Positions 26,729 to 36,569 of a stretch of DNA of 64,000 bases are shown piece by piece (position 1 is the stretch's first letter; each line of letters opens with the position of its first letter). The position numbers were made by a program, and so were the translations under genes. Origin of the DNA: Flavobacteriales bacterium. Lineage in GTDB: Bacteria > Bacteroidota > Bacteroidia > Flavobacteriales_G > Salibacteraceae. Below the pieces are notes generated by a model. That model saw only the letters and a list, made by a program, of their open reading frames with translations, did not search any database and was not told the origin of the DNA. The DNA is taken from positions 1-64,000 of the forward strand of contig DNTB01000076.1 in the NCBI GenBank assembly GCA_003499525.1, written 5' to 3'.

Positions 26729-27492
26729 AAATAAATCCCAAGAAACACCTCGGACAGCATTTTCTGCTAGATCAAAGCATTGCTCAACGCACCGCTGAAC
26801 TCGTACCACAAACAGAAGATGAACTAGTCCTTGAAGTTGGTCCCGGAACAGGAATACTGACTAAATGGTTAACAAAACGCTTTCAGGAAAACTTCTTAGC
26901 TGTTGAAGTCGATCGCCAATCCATTTCATATCTTATTGATAATGATATACTTAGGAAAGAGAAAATCATCGATCAGGATTTCCTCACCCTCGACCTGAAA
27001 GAGTTAAGCAATGGAAAGGCAATTCATATTGTGGGGAACTTTCCTTATCATATTTCAAGTCAGATTGTATTTCATTCGCTCGATTTCAGAGATCAGGTAT
27101 CCAGCCTAACAGGTATGTTCCAGAAAGAAGTCGCACAGCGGTTAGCCGCCAATCCAGGATCAAAAACATTTGGTATCATTACAATATTAAGCCGGCTCTG
27201 GTATGACTGCGACTATCATTTTACCATAGGGCCCGAGGTTTTTAATCCCCCTCCGAATGTGCTGTCAGGGGTAATACAGATGAATAGAAATAACCGCAAA
27301 TCCATTTCATTTCCGGAACCTGACTTTGCCAGGCTGGTTAAAACGGCCTTCAACCAGCGAAGAAAAACACTGAGAAATTCATTGAAATCTTCATACGACA
27401 TTGGTCTTCTTCCTCAGGAGTTTGCAGGACAAAGGCCCGAACAATTGAGTGAAAATGATTTTCTGAAATTGGCCAAATCTATGCTTGTTTAA
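26725..27492 (+). CDS. rsmA: 16S rRNA (adenine1518/1519-N6) dimethyltransferase
   Basis: 255 residues. The N-terminus KKHLGQHFLLDQSIAQR and the motif I EVGPGTGILTKWL bind SAM; the NFPYHISSQIVFH motif IV (NxPY) is the methylation site, and FNQRRKTLRNSLKS is the C-terminal family block. It dimethylates two adjacent adenines near the 3' end of 16S rRNA (kasugamycin sensitivity, kgsA). The ATG is within a 4-base overlap with the DUF4286 gene. mgtE follows 32 bases later. Confidence 0.95.
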   Translation: MKINPKKHLGQHFLLDQSIAQRTAELVPQTEDELVLEVGPGTGILTKWLTKRFQENFLAVEVDRQSISYLIDNDILRKEKIIDQDFLTLDLKELSNGKAIHIVGNFPYHISSQIVFHSLDFRDQVSSLTGMFQKEVAQRLAANPGSKTFGIITILSRLWYDCDYHFTIGPEVFNPPPNVLSGVIQMNRNNRKSISFPEPDFARLVKTAFNQRRKTLRNSLKSSYDIGLLPQEFAGQRPEQLSENDFLKLAKSMLV

Positions 27493-27524
27493 AGAACAAG
27501 CCTTTCCATTTTCAAACCTTACAT

Positions 27525-28907
27525 TTGAATCGCAATTCAGGTAAGGTGGATACTTTCAAAGTAAATAGCGAATTACTGGACCAGTTTAGGGAAGCTGCCG
27601 ATCGGCTCGACTCTGCTCTATTGTCTGAGTTGACTATGAATTTACATCCGGCCGACATTGCCGAGGTTCTAAGTCATCTGGATAAGGATGCTGTAGCATT
27701 TTCACTCGACAGACTGGATGATGAATTTGCCGCAGATGTCCTCATGGAAGTTGATGAAGATATCCGGCGAGATTATCTTGAGACATCTACTCCCAAGGAG
27801 ATTGCAGTTGAACTCATTGAAAATCTTGATTCAGATGATGCGGCAGATGTCCTGAATGAACTGTCTGCTGAAGTTAGGGAAGAAGTCATTTCTGAGATTG
27901 AGGATGAGGAACAGGTCATGGACATTGTAGACCTGCTCAAGTATCAGGAGGGAACGGCCGGTGCCCTCATGGGTAAAGAAATGGTTGTGGTCAACGAAAA
28001 CTGGAGTGTAATGCACAGTGTTCGTGAAATGCGCCGACAAGCAGAAGAAATTGATCATATCTATACCATTTATGTGATTGATGACGATGAGAAGCTGCTC
28101 GGGCGACTGCCTCTAAAAAAACTACTTACAACCAACCTCAATGCCAGAATGGCTGATATCTACATACCTGAAACCCGCTATGTTAAAACAAGCACAACTC
28201 AGGAGGACGTAACTTCAGCCATGGAAAAATATGACCTCGTGGCATTACCCGTAGTAGATCTCGCGGGTCGGTTAGTAGGCCGAATTACGATCGACGATGT
28301 AGTAGACGTAATGAGGGAGGAAGCTGAAAAAGACTATCAGCTGGCATCAGGACTTTCTGAAGACGTTGAGCAAACTGACTCCATCTGGCAACAAATGCGT
28401 GCCCGACTTCCCTGGCTGGTCATTGGAGTAGCAGGCAGCATGCTCAGTGCCATTTTAATCGGAGGGTATGAAGAGGCCATTAAGACCCTTCCGGCACTTG
28501 CTTTTTTTATTCCGCTAATTACTGCCACCGGAGGAAATGTCGGTGTGCAATCCTCCGCCATTATCGTGCAGGGTTTGGCCAATAAGAGCCTGAGTACCAC
28601 CGGAATCCTGCCTAAGCTGGGCAAGGAGTTGCGACAAAGTTCACTTAACGGACTTCTTATTTCAGTTTTGGCAATGGGCCTTAGTATTCTGGCGTTCAAT
28701 GATGTCAATCTCGGCATTACCATTAGCCTTGCCCTTTTCATTGTGATACTTTTTTCCTCCCTGACGGGTACATTCATACCGCTCCTTCTTGAAAAGATGA
28801 AGATTGACCCCGCTCTCGCAACAGGTCCTTTCATCACCACTATGAATGACATCACCGGCCTGTTCATTTACTTCATCGTCGGGCAAATCGTATACTCGAC
28901 ACTATGA
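27525..28907 (+). CDS. mgtE: Magnesium transporter MgtE
   Basis: 460 residues. N-terminal MgtE N domain (about 20-130, with LHPADIAEVLSHLD and repeating D/E-rich helices that sense Mg2+), a CBS pair (about 140-260), and a five-helix pore (about 290-460) including VQSSAIIVQGLA and MNDITGLFIYF. The dimer lets Mg2+ in when cytoplasmic Mg2+ is low. The start is uncertain: TTG at 27525 or GTG at 27546 (VDTFKVNS), as no ATG precedes the domain. It overlaps the downstream dehydrogenase by 4 bases. Confidence 0.94.
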   Translation: MNRNSGKVDTFKVNSELLDQFREAADRLDSALLSELTMNLHPADIAEVLSHLDKDAVAFSLDRLDDEFAADVLMEVDEDIRRDYLETSTPKEIAVELIENLDSDDAADVLNELSAEVREEVISEIEDEEQVMDIVDLLKYQEGTAGALMGKEMVVVNENWSVMHSVREMRRQAEEIDHIYTIYVIDDDEKLLGRLPLKKLLTTNLNARMADIYIPETRYVKTSTTQEDVTSAMEKYDLVALPVVDLAGRLVGRITIDDVVDVMREEAEKDYQLASGLSEDVEQTDSIWQQMRARLPWLVIGVAGSMLSAILIGGYEEAIKTLPALAFFIPLITATGGNVGVQSSAIIVQGLANKSLSTTGILPKLGKELRQSSLNGLLISVLAMGLSILAFNDVNLGITISLALFIVILFSSLTGTFIPLLLEKMKIDPALATGPFITTMNDITGLFIYFIVGQIVYSTL

Positions 28908-29848
28908 GAGTGCTGTTCATCGATTCAGTACATCCCATTCTTAAGGAAAGGTTGGAGAAATCGGGTATGGATTGTGTATCTGGTGAAACCCTTTCCAAAC
29001 AAGAAGTTTTAGCACAAATTTCTGATTTTCAAGGTATTGTAATTCGCAGCAAATTTATAGTTGATCGCGAATTTCTTAAAAAAGCATCTTCCTTAAGGTT
29101 CATCGCAAGATCCGGAAGTGGGCTGGAAAATATAGATCTCGAAACCGCTAGGAAGAAAGGAATTACGATATTCAATTCGCCTGAAGGAAACCGAAATGCA
29201 GTTGCTGAGCATGCCATTGGAATGCTGATGTCATTATTCAACAATCTAAATAATGCCGATCGTGAAGTGCGCAATGGACTTTGGCAAAGAGAGGCAAACA
29301 GAGGAATTGAACTTGAAGGTAAGAAGGTTGGTTTGCTGGGCTATGGCAATACAGGTCAGGCATTTGCACGTGTACTATCCGGATTTGGATGTAGCGTTTA
29401 TGCCTACGACAAATATCTGAAATCTTGGCCCGATGAAAACGCTATTTCCTGCAATGTAAAAACCATTCAAAAAGAGTGTGATATTTTGAGCCTGCATTTA
29501 CCACTCACAAAAGAAACCAATGGATGGATAGACCACGATTTTATGGTCAAATTCTCCAAACCCTTTTATTTGATCAACACTTCAAGAGGTCCGATTGTAA
29601 AAACACGTCATCTGGTTGAAGGAATAAAAAGTGGCAAAATACTGGGAGCCTGCCTTGATGTTTTGGAATACGAAGAATCTTCTTTTGAATTGAGCTCTGC
29701 CATCACAAATCCGGATTTAGAGTATTTGACTTCCTCAAACAAAGTCATTTTATCACCCCATGTAGCCGGTTGGACAGTGGAGTCCTATTTCAAGCTTTCC
29801 AATGTATTGGCGGATAAAATATTGGCCGAATTAGGAATTCAGGAATGA
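28904..29848 (+). CDS. D-2-hydroxyacid dehydrogenase (SerA-like, no ACT domain)
   Basis: 314 residues. The NAD-binding domain has GLLGYGNTGQAFARVLSGFGCSVYAYDKY; the catalytic residues appear as NTSRGPIV (Arg) and LSPHVAGWT (His), with the Glu in LDVLEYEE. It is closest to phosphoglycerate dehydrogenases but lacks the C-terminal regulatory domain, so it may act on another 2-hydroxyacid (lactate, glycerate or hydroxypyruvate). ATG at 28904 overlaps mgtE by 4 bases. Nothing else nearby indicates serine synthesis. Confidence 0.85.
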   Translation: MRVLFIDSVHPILKERLEKSGMDCVSGETLSKQEVLAQISDFQGIVIRSKFIVDREFLKKASSLRFIARSGSGLENIDLETARKKGITIFNSPEGNRNAVAEHAIGMLMSLFNNLNNADREVRNGLWQREANRGIELEGKKVGLLGYGNTGQAFARVLSGFGCSVYAYDKYLKSWPDENAISCNVKTIQKECDILSLHLPLTKETNGWIDHDFMVKFSKPFYLINTSRGPIVKTRHLVEGIKSGKILGACLDVLEYEESSFELSSAITNPDLEYLTSSNKVILSPHVAGWTVESYFKLSNVLADKILAELGIQE

Positions 29849-30040
29849 TAGCTCGCGAAACTACCTGCCTTATTCTCTTTACTCCTGATCCTATATCTCA
29901 ATCTATTATTAGTTCTTAAAATACTGTTTTTAAATTACTTACTTAATATTTTATCCTTATTTCGCATCACTATTAAGCAAAATAGATATGCTTGATGATT
30001 TTTTGGATTAGTACATTTCCATCAACCAATAAATACAAGA
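29849..30040. other. Intergenic region upstream of the 30041 cluster
   Basis: 192 bases, AT-rich. I see no tRNA, small ORF or repeat. The only signal is a promoter candidate at 29992-30019. Confidence 0.5.
29992..30019 (+). promoter_or_regulatory. Candidate promoter of the 30041 cluster
   Basis: TTG at 29992-29994, 17 bases, then TACATTTC at 30012-30019 (one mismatch to TAnnTTTG). It sits 22 bases before the first ATG of the operon. Confidence 0.4.
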
Positions 30041-30766
30041 ATGAAAGATCAAATTGTAATCGTCACTGGAGGCTCCAAAGGTATAGGTCGGGAAACCGTA
30101 ATTTTATTTTCACGAAATGGTGCAAAGTCAATCATTTGGGATGTGGATGAAGAAAATGCCAAAAAAACGATTGAACTGACCAATGGTCAAGCTGAATTTC
30201 AAAAAGTAGACACCACCAATTTTGAAGAAGTCGAAACTGCTGCCAACGAATTGATGGACAAATATGGACGCATTGATATATTGATCAACAATGCAGGAAT
30301 TACATCGGACAGCACATTGAAAAAAATGACTTCAGAACAATTCAGAAAAGTACTGGATGTTAATCTTACCGGAGTCTTTAATTGTGGCAAAGCTGTTGGA
30401 CTGAAAATGATGGAGCGCAATTATGGACGTATCATAAATACATCATCGGTGGTGGCACACTACGGAAATTTTGGCCAAAGCAATTACGTAGCAACAAAAG
30501 CCGGGTTAATCGGAATGACCAAAACATGGGCAAAGGAAATGGGACGATACAACATCACCGTCAATGCAGTAGCCCCAGGTTTTATTGAAACCGAGATGAT
30601 TCTCACAGTTCCTGAAAAAATACTGGAAAGTCTAAGAGGAAAGTCACCACTGAATAGATTGGGAAAACCAAACGAAATTGCGGAGGCTTATTATTTCCTA
30701 GCAAGTGAAAAAGCAGCTTTCATCACAGGAGCTGTTCTCAATGTTGACGGTGGCCTAACCCTCTAA
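30041..30766 (+). CDS. Short-chain dehydrogenase/reductase (FabG/PhaB-like)
   Basis: 241 residues. Classical SDR motifs: VTGGSKGIGRE (cofactor), NNAG, the catalytic Ser-Tyr-Lys in NTSSVVAHYGNFGQSNYVATKAG, and VDGG near the end. FabG/PhaB relatives reduce 3-oxoacyl-ACP or 3-oxoacyl-CoA with NAD(P)H. Here it stands first in a cluster with a KAS III-like protein, a hydrolase, a transporter and an acyl-CoA ligase, so a 3-oxoacyl-CoA or hydroxy/keto acid role outside general fatty-acid synthesis is likely. It ends 2 bases before the next gene. Confidence 0.8.
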   Translation: MKDQIVIVTGGSKGIGRETVILFSRNGAKSIIWDVDEENAKKTIELTNGQAEFQKVDTTNFEEVETAANELMDKYGRIDILINNAGITSDSTLKKMTSEQFRKVLDVNLTGVFNCGKAVGLKMMERNYGRIINTSSVVAHYGNFGQSNYVATKAGLIGMTKTWAKEMGRYNITVNAVAPGFIETEMILTVPEKILESLRGKSPLNRLGKPNEIAEAYYFLASEKAAFITGAVLNVDGGLTL

Positions 30767-30768
30767 GA

Positions 30769-31761
30769 ATGAATCGAAGAGCAGAAATAGTGGGGACGGG
30801 GATGTATGTTCCTTCCCATATCTATCCCAACAGCTATTTCGATGAACTTCTTGGAGAAGATGTCGACACTTGGCTTAGGGAGAATGTTCAAATTTTCGAA
30901 AGAAGATGGACCGGTCCAGATGAGTCCACAGCAAATCTGGCTGAAAATGCCGCACGCAAGGCTCTGGCGGCTGCACAAATCGATCCTCAAGATCTGGATT
31001 TGATCATTCTATCAACGGATACACCAGAATTTGTATCTCCTTCTACTGCTACGGTCGTGCAGCATAGGTTGGGTGCAACTCGAAGCGGCACCTTCGACCT
31101 GAACGCAGCATGTGCGGGATTCGTAACCGCCCTCGATATGGGATCGAAGTACATTCAATCGGACGAACAATACAAGAATATTTTGGTGATTGGAGCTTAC
31201 AACATGTCCAAATTCCTAAACATGAGCGACAAAAAAACCGTCACTCTATTTGCCGATGGAGCCGGAGCCGTAGTACTGCGGGCCACTGATCGGGAAAACA
31301 CAGGGTTGTTGGCATCTAAACTAGAAACCAAAGGGCAGTATAACGAATGGATGGGCATCTATTCAGGTGGCACGAGAACTCCAGTCGATATAGAAGTGCT
31401 CAACCAAAAAACGCATTTGCTTCAATTTGTTAAGAAGTTTCCAAAAGAACTAAACCCGGAAACTTGGTCTCGACTGGCCTTGGAACTATGTGAAAAAGCA
31501 GGAGTTAAACCTAAGGATATTTCCAGGTACTTCATAACTCAAATCAATATCAATTCCATATTTGAGATGATGGATATTTTGGGTGAACCGCCCGAAAAAG
31601 CCGAAACAATCATGCATTATTATGGCTATACCGGATCTGCATGCATACCAATGGGCCTTGATCAGGCTGTTCAAAAGGACAAAATCAAAAAAGGAGACTT
31701 GATTATGTTTATTGGTTCAGGCGGAGGACTCGCCTTTGCGGCGGCTCTGTATCAATACTAG
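30769..31761 (+). CDS. KAS III-like protein with altered catalytic triad
   Basis: 330 residues with the FabH fold: the nucleophile Cys115 in NAACAGF, GDGAGAVVL-like ADGAGAVVL, and a C-terminal GSGGGLAFAAAL. Aligned by eye with FabH, the His of PHQAN falls on Gln258 (ITQININ) and the Asn of GNTSA falls on Tyr287 (GYTGSA). The Cys is kept but His and Asn are lost. Decarboxylative condensation is therefore unlikely. Cys-only relatives can transfer acyl groups to alcohols, amines or thiols, or act in esterification. Its neighbours suggest an acyl-CoA-based catabolic or tailoring step. Confidence 0.75.
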   Translation: MNRRAEIVGTGMYVPSHIYPNSYFDELLGEDVDTWLRENVQIFERRWTGPDESTANLAENAARKALAAAQIDPQDLDLIILSTDTPEFVSPSTATVVQHRLGATRSGTFDLNAACAGFVTALDMGSKYIQSDEQYKNILVIGAYNMSKFLNMSDKKTVTLFADGAGAVVLRATDRENTGLLASKLETKGQYNEWMGIYSGGTRTPVDIEVLNQKTHLLQFVKKFPKELNPETWSRLALELCEKAGVKPKDISRYFITQININSIFEMMDILGEPPEKAETIMHYYGYTGSACIPMGLDQAVQKDKIKKGDLIMFIGSGGGLAFAAALYQY

Positions 31762-31769
31762 AAAATACC

Positions 31770-32804
31770 ATGCTGCGGAAAGAATTTATGGCCAGCGACA
31801 TCAAACAAAGTTTCCTTGAAAGTGGAAATGGAGATGAATTCGTCCTCTTCATTCATGGAAACGGCAGCAGCTCCTTGTTCTGGAAGCAACTGATGCAGTC
31901 AATACCTGAAAAATACACATGTATAGCACCGGACCTGCGAGGCTATGGTGAAACTGAAGCAGTTCCAGCAGAGGCAAAGAACAGCTTCGGAGATTTTGTC
32001 AAGGATCTTGTTGGGCTCATGAAAGCCCAAAACGCTTCTAAGTTTCATGTGGTTAGTCATTCATTAGGCGGAGGCATTTCCTGGGAACTAGTATGCACGG
32101 TACCCGATTCCATTCTTTCGGTAACAATGGTAAACCCGGCTTCTCCCTTTGGGTTTGGCGGCACCAAAAACGAAAATGGCGAATTGACTTTTCCTGATGC
32201 TGCAGGAAGCGGTGGGGGCATTGTCAACCCGGATTTTGTGAAATTGCTGGAGAAGCAGGATCGCACCGAAAGTAATATCTCCAGTCCCTTAAATGTGATG
32301 AATGCATTTTACTGGAATCCCGATTTCAAACCGCACAACACTGAAGAACTGTTGGATTCTCTTCTTTCCATGAAAGTTGGGAACTCCTTTTATCCAGGAG
32401 ATCATACAGCATCCCCAAATTTCCCGTTTGTGGCACCTGGTAAATATGGACAGCTGAATTGTGCGGCTCCTTTTGGAAAAGCAGAAAATGTAGAGAAACT
32501 ACTCAAGCTTGAGCACAAACCACCGATTTTATGGATAAGAGGTGGTAAAGATCAAATCGTTTCAAATACCTCCATGTTCGACACCTCAACACATGGAATT
32601 ACCGGCTTCATTCCTGAATACCCTGGAGAGGAAATTTGCCCGCAACAGCCTATGGTAGATCAAACTCGATTCGTCCTTAAAAACTATCAATCACAGGGAG
32701 GAAAGTATAAAGAAGTCCTCTATGAAGAAAGCGGACACTCCCCCTTTCTGGAAGAGCCGGAACGGTTCCTATCGGAGCTCATGAATTGGTTTTCTATTAA
32801 TTAA
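31770..32804 (+). CDS. Alpha/beta hydrolase (cytoplasmic)
   Basis: 344 residues, no signal peptide. Oxyanion loop LFIHGNGSSSLFW, nucleophile Ser in VSHSLGGGIS, acid in RGGKDQIVSN and His in ESGHSPFLEEP complete the triad. Start is ATG 31770 (MLRKEFM) or the internal Met at 31788. An inserted region (about 120-250) covers the active site, typical of lid domains. It overlaps the symporter gene by one base and is likely an esterase, thioesterase or lactonase acting inside the cell on an imported compound. Confidence 0.85.
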   Translation: MLRKEFMASDIKQSFLESGNGDEFVLFIHGNGSSSLFWKQLMQSIPEKYTCIAPDLRGYGETEAVPAEAKNSFGDFVKDLVGLMKAQNASKFHVVSHSLGGGISWELVCTVPDSILSVTMVNPASPFGFGGTKNENGELTFPDAAGSGGGIVNPDFVKLLEKQDRTESNISSPLNVMNAFYWNPDFKPHNTEELLDSLLSMKVGNSFYPGDHTASPNFPFVAPGKYGQLNCAAPFGKAENVEKLLKLEHKPPILWIRGGKDQIVSNTSMFDTSTHGITGFIPEYPGEEICPQQPMVDQTRFVLKNYQSQGGKYKEVLYEESGHSPFLEEPERFLSELMNWFSIN

Positions 32805-34321
32805 TGTCAAACGAGTTACAAATACCGACGCTTTTAATGCTGATGCTCCTTATGGGTGCACTTATTGCGATAGCCATTCGTGGTGCACGCAAAACCGACA
32901 GCGTAAGCGACTATGCCATAGGCAATTTGCAGTTCTCACCTGTAGCGGTTGGCCTCGCTCTTGCAGCCAGCATGACTAGTGCCGCAACGTTTATTATTAA
33001 TCCTGGACTTATAGCACTATACGGGTTCTCCGGAGTGATCTCCTATGCGGTCGTATTGCCCGTTGCTGCTTTTATTTCACTCATTTTTCTTACCCGGAGA
33101 TTTCGCGAACACGGAACTAAGGTTAAAGCATTAACAATGGCTCAGTGGATGGGAAATCGGTATAACAATAAAAAACTATCCCTACTATTCGCAGTGCTCT
33201 CCGTCTTACTCATTTCATTCATCGTGCTCATCGTTGTCGGGCTGGCACAGCTGCTTTCAAAACCGTTGAATGCGGATCCCATTTGGGTCATGCTAGGTAT
33301 TGTTGTTTTTGTATTTGGATACATGATGTTCGGTGGAGCCAATGCATTGATTTACACGAATACCGTTCAGGCCAGTCTGATGTTTGTGGTTGCCATCCTA
33401 CTGCTCTGGTCAGGCAGAGAGTATTTCAACACAGGATGGGATGGGTTTACTGCTCAACTCGGTGCTATTGATCCTCAGCTCACGAAATTCACGTATCCAT
33501 CAAGTCTGCTCTTCCGGGATTATTTCGAAATCATTTTTTGCCAGATTGTGATTGGCATCGCGGTGGTTTGTCAGCCACACATACTCACAAAATCATTGAT
33601 TCTTAAGAAAAGTGGCGACGTAAACAAGTTTCTACTCACATCTATTCTTGTGATGACCGTATTCTTTGCCGTGGTTATTACCGGTCTTTATGCGCGGATC
33701 TCATTTCCAGAATTCATGCTCGATGGAGTGGCCATCAAACCCGACCAGATTATCTCCATGTACATCATAGAGAAATTCAATACAGCTGCACTCCTGCTCA
33801 TAACTTTGGGTCTCATTGCGGCAGGAATAAGCACACTTGAAGGGCTGATCCAGAGCCTGTCCGTAACCTTTACGCAAGACCTTTTGCTCGATCACATTCC
33901 GGCACTGGACTCGCTAACGAACTCACAAAAAATTGTATTAAACCGCATTGTAATTATATTCATGGCCGTATTGACAGTGGTTTTTTCTTTCAGGCAAATT
34001 GTTGCTCCTGATTTAAGTGTAGCGATATTTGCACAGAACGGGGTATATGCGTTTTTTGGAGCTGCATTTTTTCCACTAGTCTCGGGAATGTTTACTCAAT
34101 TTTCATCTTCTAAACTGATGTTTATTACTTCTGCAACGTCTTTGATCGTGCATTTTGGAACGTACTACGGTAAAATCGGTCCGTATCTGCAGAACGACAT
34201 CAACAACCCCGCAATTTCAGCTACCTACGCTATATGCTGCTCATCTCTTATTGGTATGGCAGGAATCATATTCATGAAAAAGGGTACATCTAAAGAACTT
34301 TCTAAATCAATCCCGTCATGA
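32804..34321 (+). CDS. Sodium:solute symporter family transporter
   Basis: 505 residues with about 13 membrane helices. The stretch SDYAIGNLQFSPVAVGLALAASMTSAATFIINPGLI is the SSS-family first-helices signature, and the middle part has GLIAAGISTLEGLIQSLSVTF. SSS transporters couple Na+ entry to uptake of organic acids, amino acids, sugars or other solutes. Given neighbours (acyl-CoA ligase overlapping by 4 bases, hydrolase overlapping by 1), a carboxylic acid is the natural guess. Confidence 0.88.
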   Translation: MSNELQIPTLLMLMLLMGALIAIAIRGARKTDSVSDYAIGNLQFSPVAVGLALAASMTSAATFIINPGLIALYGFSGVISYAVVLPVAAFISLIFLTRRFREHGTKVKALTMAQWMGNRYNNKKLSLLFAVLSVLLISFIVLIVVGLAQLLSKPLNADPIWVMLGIVVFVFGYMMFGGANALIYTNTVQASLMFVVAILLLWSGREYFNTGWDGFTAQLGAIDPQLTKFTYPSSLLFRDYFEIIFCQIVIGIAVVCQPHILTKSLILKKSGDVNKFLLTSILVMTVFFAVVITGLYARISFPEFMLDGVAIKPDQIISMYIIEKFNTAALLLITLGLIAAGISTLEGLIQSLSVTFTQDLLLDHIPALDSLTNSQKIVLNRIVIIFMAVLTVVFSFRQIVAPDLSVAIFAQNGVYAFFGAAFFPLVSGMFTQFSSSKLMFITSATSLIVHFGTYYGKIGPYLQNDINNPAISATYAICCSSLIGMAGIIFMKKGTSKELSKSIPS

Positions 34322-35811
34322 GGAATACCGATTGGTTTGCCAAATGGGCACAATACAGCCCTTCTAAAATTGCCCTTAAAGAAGCAGAAGCTGGCACAAC
34401 CATATCATACTTTGAACTGAACGAAAAGTCGGAGAAAATGCTACGTCATCTCACTGAGACTTTTCATTTGGAAAAAGGAGATCGGATCGCGTATATCGGA
34501 TCATTTTCAATTGCACTTATTGCACTATTTGGAGCATGCCAAAAGGCCGGGTTTATTCTTGTTCCCTTGAATACCCGACTCACCAAAAGAGAATTGGCCT
34601 ATCAATTTGAAGATAGTGTCTCTTCCCTGCTTTTTGCGGATAAAGAACACCTCGAAAAAGGAAGAGAAATAACAGAACAATGTATTGACATACAGGATTT
34701 TGAGACTTCACTCAACAACATCGAACCGTTGAAACCGAAGGAGCAAATCGAAGAAAACGATCCGATATTTATCCTTTACACTTCCGGTACTACCGGATTC
34801 CCAAAAGGCGCACTCTATACCCACAAAATGCTTTTCTGGAACAGTACGAATACAGCACTGCGCTTAGACTTAAACTCGAATGACGTAACTATCAATTGCA
34901 TGCCTTCCTTCCATACAGGAGGTTGGAATGTTTTGATAACTCCATTACTCCATCACGGCGGTCAGATTTGGCTTATGAATGATTTTGATGGATCAAAAGT
35001 TTTGGATTATCTCGTGGAAAGTCGTTCTACGGTCTTTATGGCTGTTCCAACTATGCTCGGCTTGATGCAGGAAGCAATGGACAATAAGAACTATGATCTA
35101 TCACTACTCCGCTATTTTATCATTGGTGGTGAGGCCCTTCCAATTCCGACGATAGAGTTTTGGGAATCACATAAAATCCCAATACGTCAGGGGTATGGCT
35201 TAACGGAAGTAGGGCCGAATGTTACTTCTCTTCATCATTCCGATAGCCTTAAAAAAAGAGGAAGCATAGGTTTTCCCAATTTCTACATAGACTGGAAGCT
35301 GATTACCACGTCTGGGAAAGAAGCCAAAGAAGAGGAGATTGGTGAATTGTGGTTACATGGCAGTACGGTTACTCCCGGTTACTGGCAGAACGAAAAAGCT
35401 ACTACAGAGTCCTTTGAAAACGGCTGGTTTAAAACCGGAGATCTAATGCGATTCGACCATGAAGGCTATTTGTACGTAGTAGGAAGAAAAAAGGAAATGT
35501 ACATCAGTGGTGGGGAGAATGTATATCCAAGAGAAGTGGAAATGATTCTTCAAAGTCACAACAAAGTTTCAGAAGCCTCAGTTATTGGGGTTCCCCATGA
35601 AAAATGGGGCGAAACGGGTGCGGCTTTTATAGTTCCAAAATCGGAATGTACACGAGAAGAAATAATAGAACACTGTTCTAAAAACCTGGCAAAATTTAAA
35701 TTGCCCAAACATCTAATTTTTATAGAAAGCCTGCCAAAAAACGCAACCGGCAAGGTGGACAAACAACGTTTAATTCAATTTTTTACTAATAATCAAAAAC
35801 AACAATTATGA
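34318..35811 (+). CDS. AMP-dependent acyl-CoA ligase
   Basis: 497 residues. ANL-family motifs: P-loop YTSGTTGFPKGALYTH, GYGLTEVGPNV, TGDLMRFDHEGYLYVVGRKKEMYISGGENVYPREVE, and the catalytic Lys in PKNATGKVDKQRL. It activates a carboxylic acid to its acyl-adenylate, then to the CoA thioester. Short length and lack of the long-chain FadD features fit a medium-chain, aromatic or hydroxy acid. ATG overlaps the symporter stop by 4 bases, and the next ATG overlaps its own stop (TTATGATG). Confidence 0.9.
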   Translation: MRNTDWFAKWAQYSPSKIALKEAEAGTTISYFELNEKSEKMLRHLTETFHLEKGDRIAYIGSFSIALIALFGACQKAGFILVPLNTRLTKRELAYQFEDSVSSLLFADKEHLEKGREITEQCIDIQDFETSLNNIEPLKPKEQIEENDPIFILYTSGTTGFPKGALYTHKMLFWNSTNTALRLDLNSNDVTINCMPSFHTGGWNVLITPLLHHGGQIWLMNDFDGSKVLDYLVESRSTVFMAVPTMLGLMQEAMDNKNYDLSLLRYFIIGGEALPIPTIEFWESHKIPIRQGYGLTEVGPNVTSLHHSDSLKKRGSIGFPNFYIDWKLITTSGKEAKEEEIGELWLHGSTVTPGYWQNEKATTESFENGWFKTGDLMRFDHEGYLYVVGRKKEMYISGGENVYPREVEMILQSHNKVSEASVIGVPHEKWGETGAAFIVPKSECTREEIIEHCSKNLAKFKLPKHLIFIESLPKNATGKVDKQRLIQFFTNNQKQQL

Positions 35812-36560
35812 TGAAATCTAAATTTCTATTTCTAGGAGCTTTGGCATTAAGTGTAGCTTTCAGTTCCTGCAATAAAGACGACGATCCACAATAGTGTAGT
35901 GATCCAGTTGATCTCGTAGCTGATGTAATAACAGCTAACTCCATTACAATTGCCTATGTTAACAATGGCACTTCAAGTTTTAATATTGAATATGGAGAAA
36001 CAGGGTTTACACAAGGCTCTGGAACAATGGCAAACACTACAGCTGAAACCTACACTATCGAAGGTTTAGAAGGAAATACGGCCTATGATATTTATATTCA
36101 GGGAGTATGTTCAGAAAGCACGAGTGGATGGTCTGCTATAATTAATGTGCGAACACTTCACCCTATTGTAGGGTTCTGGGACGCATATGATGTATCAGCA
36201 CTGCTAGGTGGGCTCGGAATCACAGGAATTACGGCAGATTTTAAAGAGAATAATACGTATGTGGTTGTTTCCACTGCCGATGGAGCCAAAACAACACTGG
36301 AAGGAACTTATTCGGTTAATGATGAACCAAATGCGGATGGTATTTACACTATTACACTAAACCAATCATCACCATCATCATTAACATCTGAAGGTATTTT
36401 CCAGGTTTTTCCTACCAATCCAGATTCAATGTGGTATGAAGTAGCACAAACTAATCCAGCTATTGTAGGTGTTACACCTCCAACAGCTGATGCTGGTTTT
36501 GGTTCCACTTCAGGAGGAGCTTTTGGAACATCCAATATTCAGAAGTATAACAGACAATAA
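35808..36560 (+). pseudogene. Fibronectin type III lipoprotein with in-frame amber stop
   Basis: ATG at 35808 opens a lipoprotein reader: MMKSKFLFLGALALSVAFSSC with the lipidated Cys, then NKDDDPQ, TAG at 35892-35894, and continuing in the same frame CSDPVDLVADVITANSIT..., an FN3-like domain (ADVITANSITIAYVNNG, then LEGNTAYDIYIQGVCSESTSGWS), to TAA at 36558-36560. Only this codon is broken. It is a recent nonsense mutation, a sequencing error, or possibly readthrough. Without readthrough the mature domain would be lost. A second domain (about 110-250) is unrecognised. It is the last gene before a strong terminator. Confidence 0.75.
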
Positions 36561-36569
36561 TTCACTCAT

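Noticed and set aside
27525..27545. Firm start for mgtE
   Set aside because: TTG 27525 and GTG 27546 are both possible; the sequence does not decide.
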